Origin: Kordia antarctica
GTDB taxonomy: Bacteria > Bacteroidota > Bacteroidia > Flavobacteriales > Flavobacteriaceae
Assembly (NCBI RefSeq): GCF_009901525.1
Contig: NZ_CP019288.1
Span: 3,129,501 to 3,193,500, forward strand
Reading direction: 5' to 3'
Length of the DNA: 64,000 bases
In this document: positions 63,657 to 64,000 of the stretch, piece after piece
How positions within the stretch are numbered: position 1 is the first letter of the stretch
How the letters are laid out: every line of letters begins with the position of its first letter
Notes under the pieces: model-generated
What the model was told of the DNA's origin: nothing
The model's database searches: none
What the model saw: only the letters and a program-made list of their open reading frames with translations
Made by a program: the position numbers and the translations under genes

Positions 63657-63688
63657 AAAATAATTTTGCATCCTAAAAAATAATTGTC

Positions 63689-64000
63689 ATGCTTAAAAAA
63701 GGAATCTTAGTACTTATCTGTTTCACATTTTTTGCTTGTTCAGAAGATGAAAGCATCACGCCAACGAACAACGGAACACCAAATCCAACGACGGCTAATT
63801 TACAAGCGGTTGGAAGTTCAGCCAATGATATTTTATCAGACCATACATATACAAGTTTATCAATTGAAATTGTATATGTACAAGGTTTTGAACCGTCACA
63901 AACGGCTGTCAATAATTTCACTTCTTTTTTACAAGAACGAACGTTTAAACCTGATGGAATTTCGACAACACTTACCGCGATAGAATCGCCAGGAAATACT
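63689..64000 (+). CDS. Lipoprotein, 3'-truncated by the window edge
   Basis: Only 104 codons are visible, starting at ATG 63689 and still open at base 64000. The signal peptide MLKKGILVLICFTFFACSED has the lipobox FFAC and acidic residues after the Cys, the Bacteroidota surface-export signature. The Thr/Asn/Pro-rich linker and ILSDHTYTSLSIEIVYVQGF with NFTSFLQERTFKP suggest a folded domain beginning near residue 45, possibly a metal-dependent peptidase-like fold, but too little is present to name it. It follows a terminator, so it is its own unit or a partner of the previous lipoprotein gene. Confidence 0.75.
   Translation, partial: MLKKGILVLICFTFFACSEDESITPTNNGTPNPTTANLQAVGSSANDILSDHTYTSLSIEIVYVQGFEPSQTAVNNFTSFLQERTFKPDGISTTLTAIESPGNT

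Overview
The window looks like chromosomal DNA of a marine-type Flavobacteriaceae member (Bacteroidota). The reasons are low GC, C-terminal type IX secretion (T9SS type A) sorting domains on several exported proteins, an ECF sigma / FecR / TonB-receptor triad, promoters of the form TTG-N18..21-TAnnTTTG, almost no Shine-Dalgarno sequences, and PiT, porin and heme genes in the usual flavobacterial forms. Genus-level placement (Kordia-like) is an impression from the small GG-leader peptides and the protein style, and was not tested. No tRNA, rRNA, CRISPR array, transposase or phage module was seen.

Layout. 1-1231: 3' part of a ClC channel gene plus a small membrane protein. 1234-7302: one tightly packed minus-strand operon that starts with an exported coiled-coil/beta-barrel protein and runs through two small unknown proteins, a subtilase without a signal peptide, another unknown and a membrane-anchored LytTR regulator to tadA. 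I do not recognise this operon as a described system and consider it the best candidate for something new. 7498-9493: dxs and a small RiPP-like peptide gene. 9769-16924: a sortilin/BNR-fold T9SS protein, an M4 metalloprotease with a T9SS tail, and dgt. 17171-21639: phosphate porin plus PiT transporter and a secreted DUF6503-like protein. 21911-25488: class Ia ribonucleotide reductase. 25763-34066: housekeeping genes (DUF3109, MarC, a small oxidoreductase, S41 protease, dCMP deaminase, HupE-like, TerB/DnaJ, bacilliredoxin, PlsC, HD hydrolase). 34109-38879: AraC regulator, small secreted proteins, a second GG-leader peptide and a PA0069-type radical SAM protein whose 3' end has a decayed second copy 1.4 kb away. 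38881-48582: T9SS protein, enoyl-CoA hydratase, histidine kinase, HemJ, a large sortilin-like protein, MATE pump and hemH. 48942-52391: a very long TraB/GumN protein. 52819-58186: AraC regulator and the heme genes hemA, hemCD (fusion) and hemE. 58284-64000: TonB receptor / FecR / ECF sigma, and divergent lipoproteins.

Functional themes. Tetrapyrrole synthesis is spread over four loci (hemJ, hemH, hemA-hemCD, hemE), with an AraC regulator divergent to hemA and an iron-type ECF/FecR/TonB receptor set downstream. dNTP metabolism is represented by dgt, nrdAB and dCMP deaminase. Phosphate uptake is a porin plus PiT pair; the PiT gene appears to carry a frameshift in its last codons. Intergenic gaps carry several short repeat families: a long palindrome around 52.7 kb with relatives at 21.7 and 52.4 kb, a CGTCAYTTCGAGTG family at 46.1, 56.8 and 56.9 kb, a 129-bp tandem repeat at 28.0 kb, and a multi-hairpin element at 37.0 kb.
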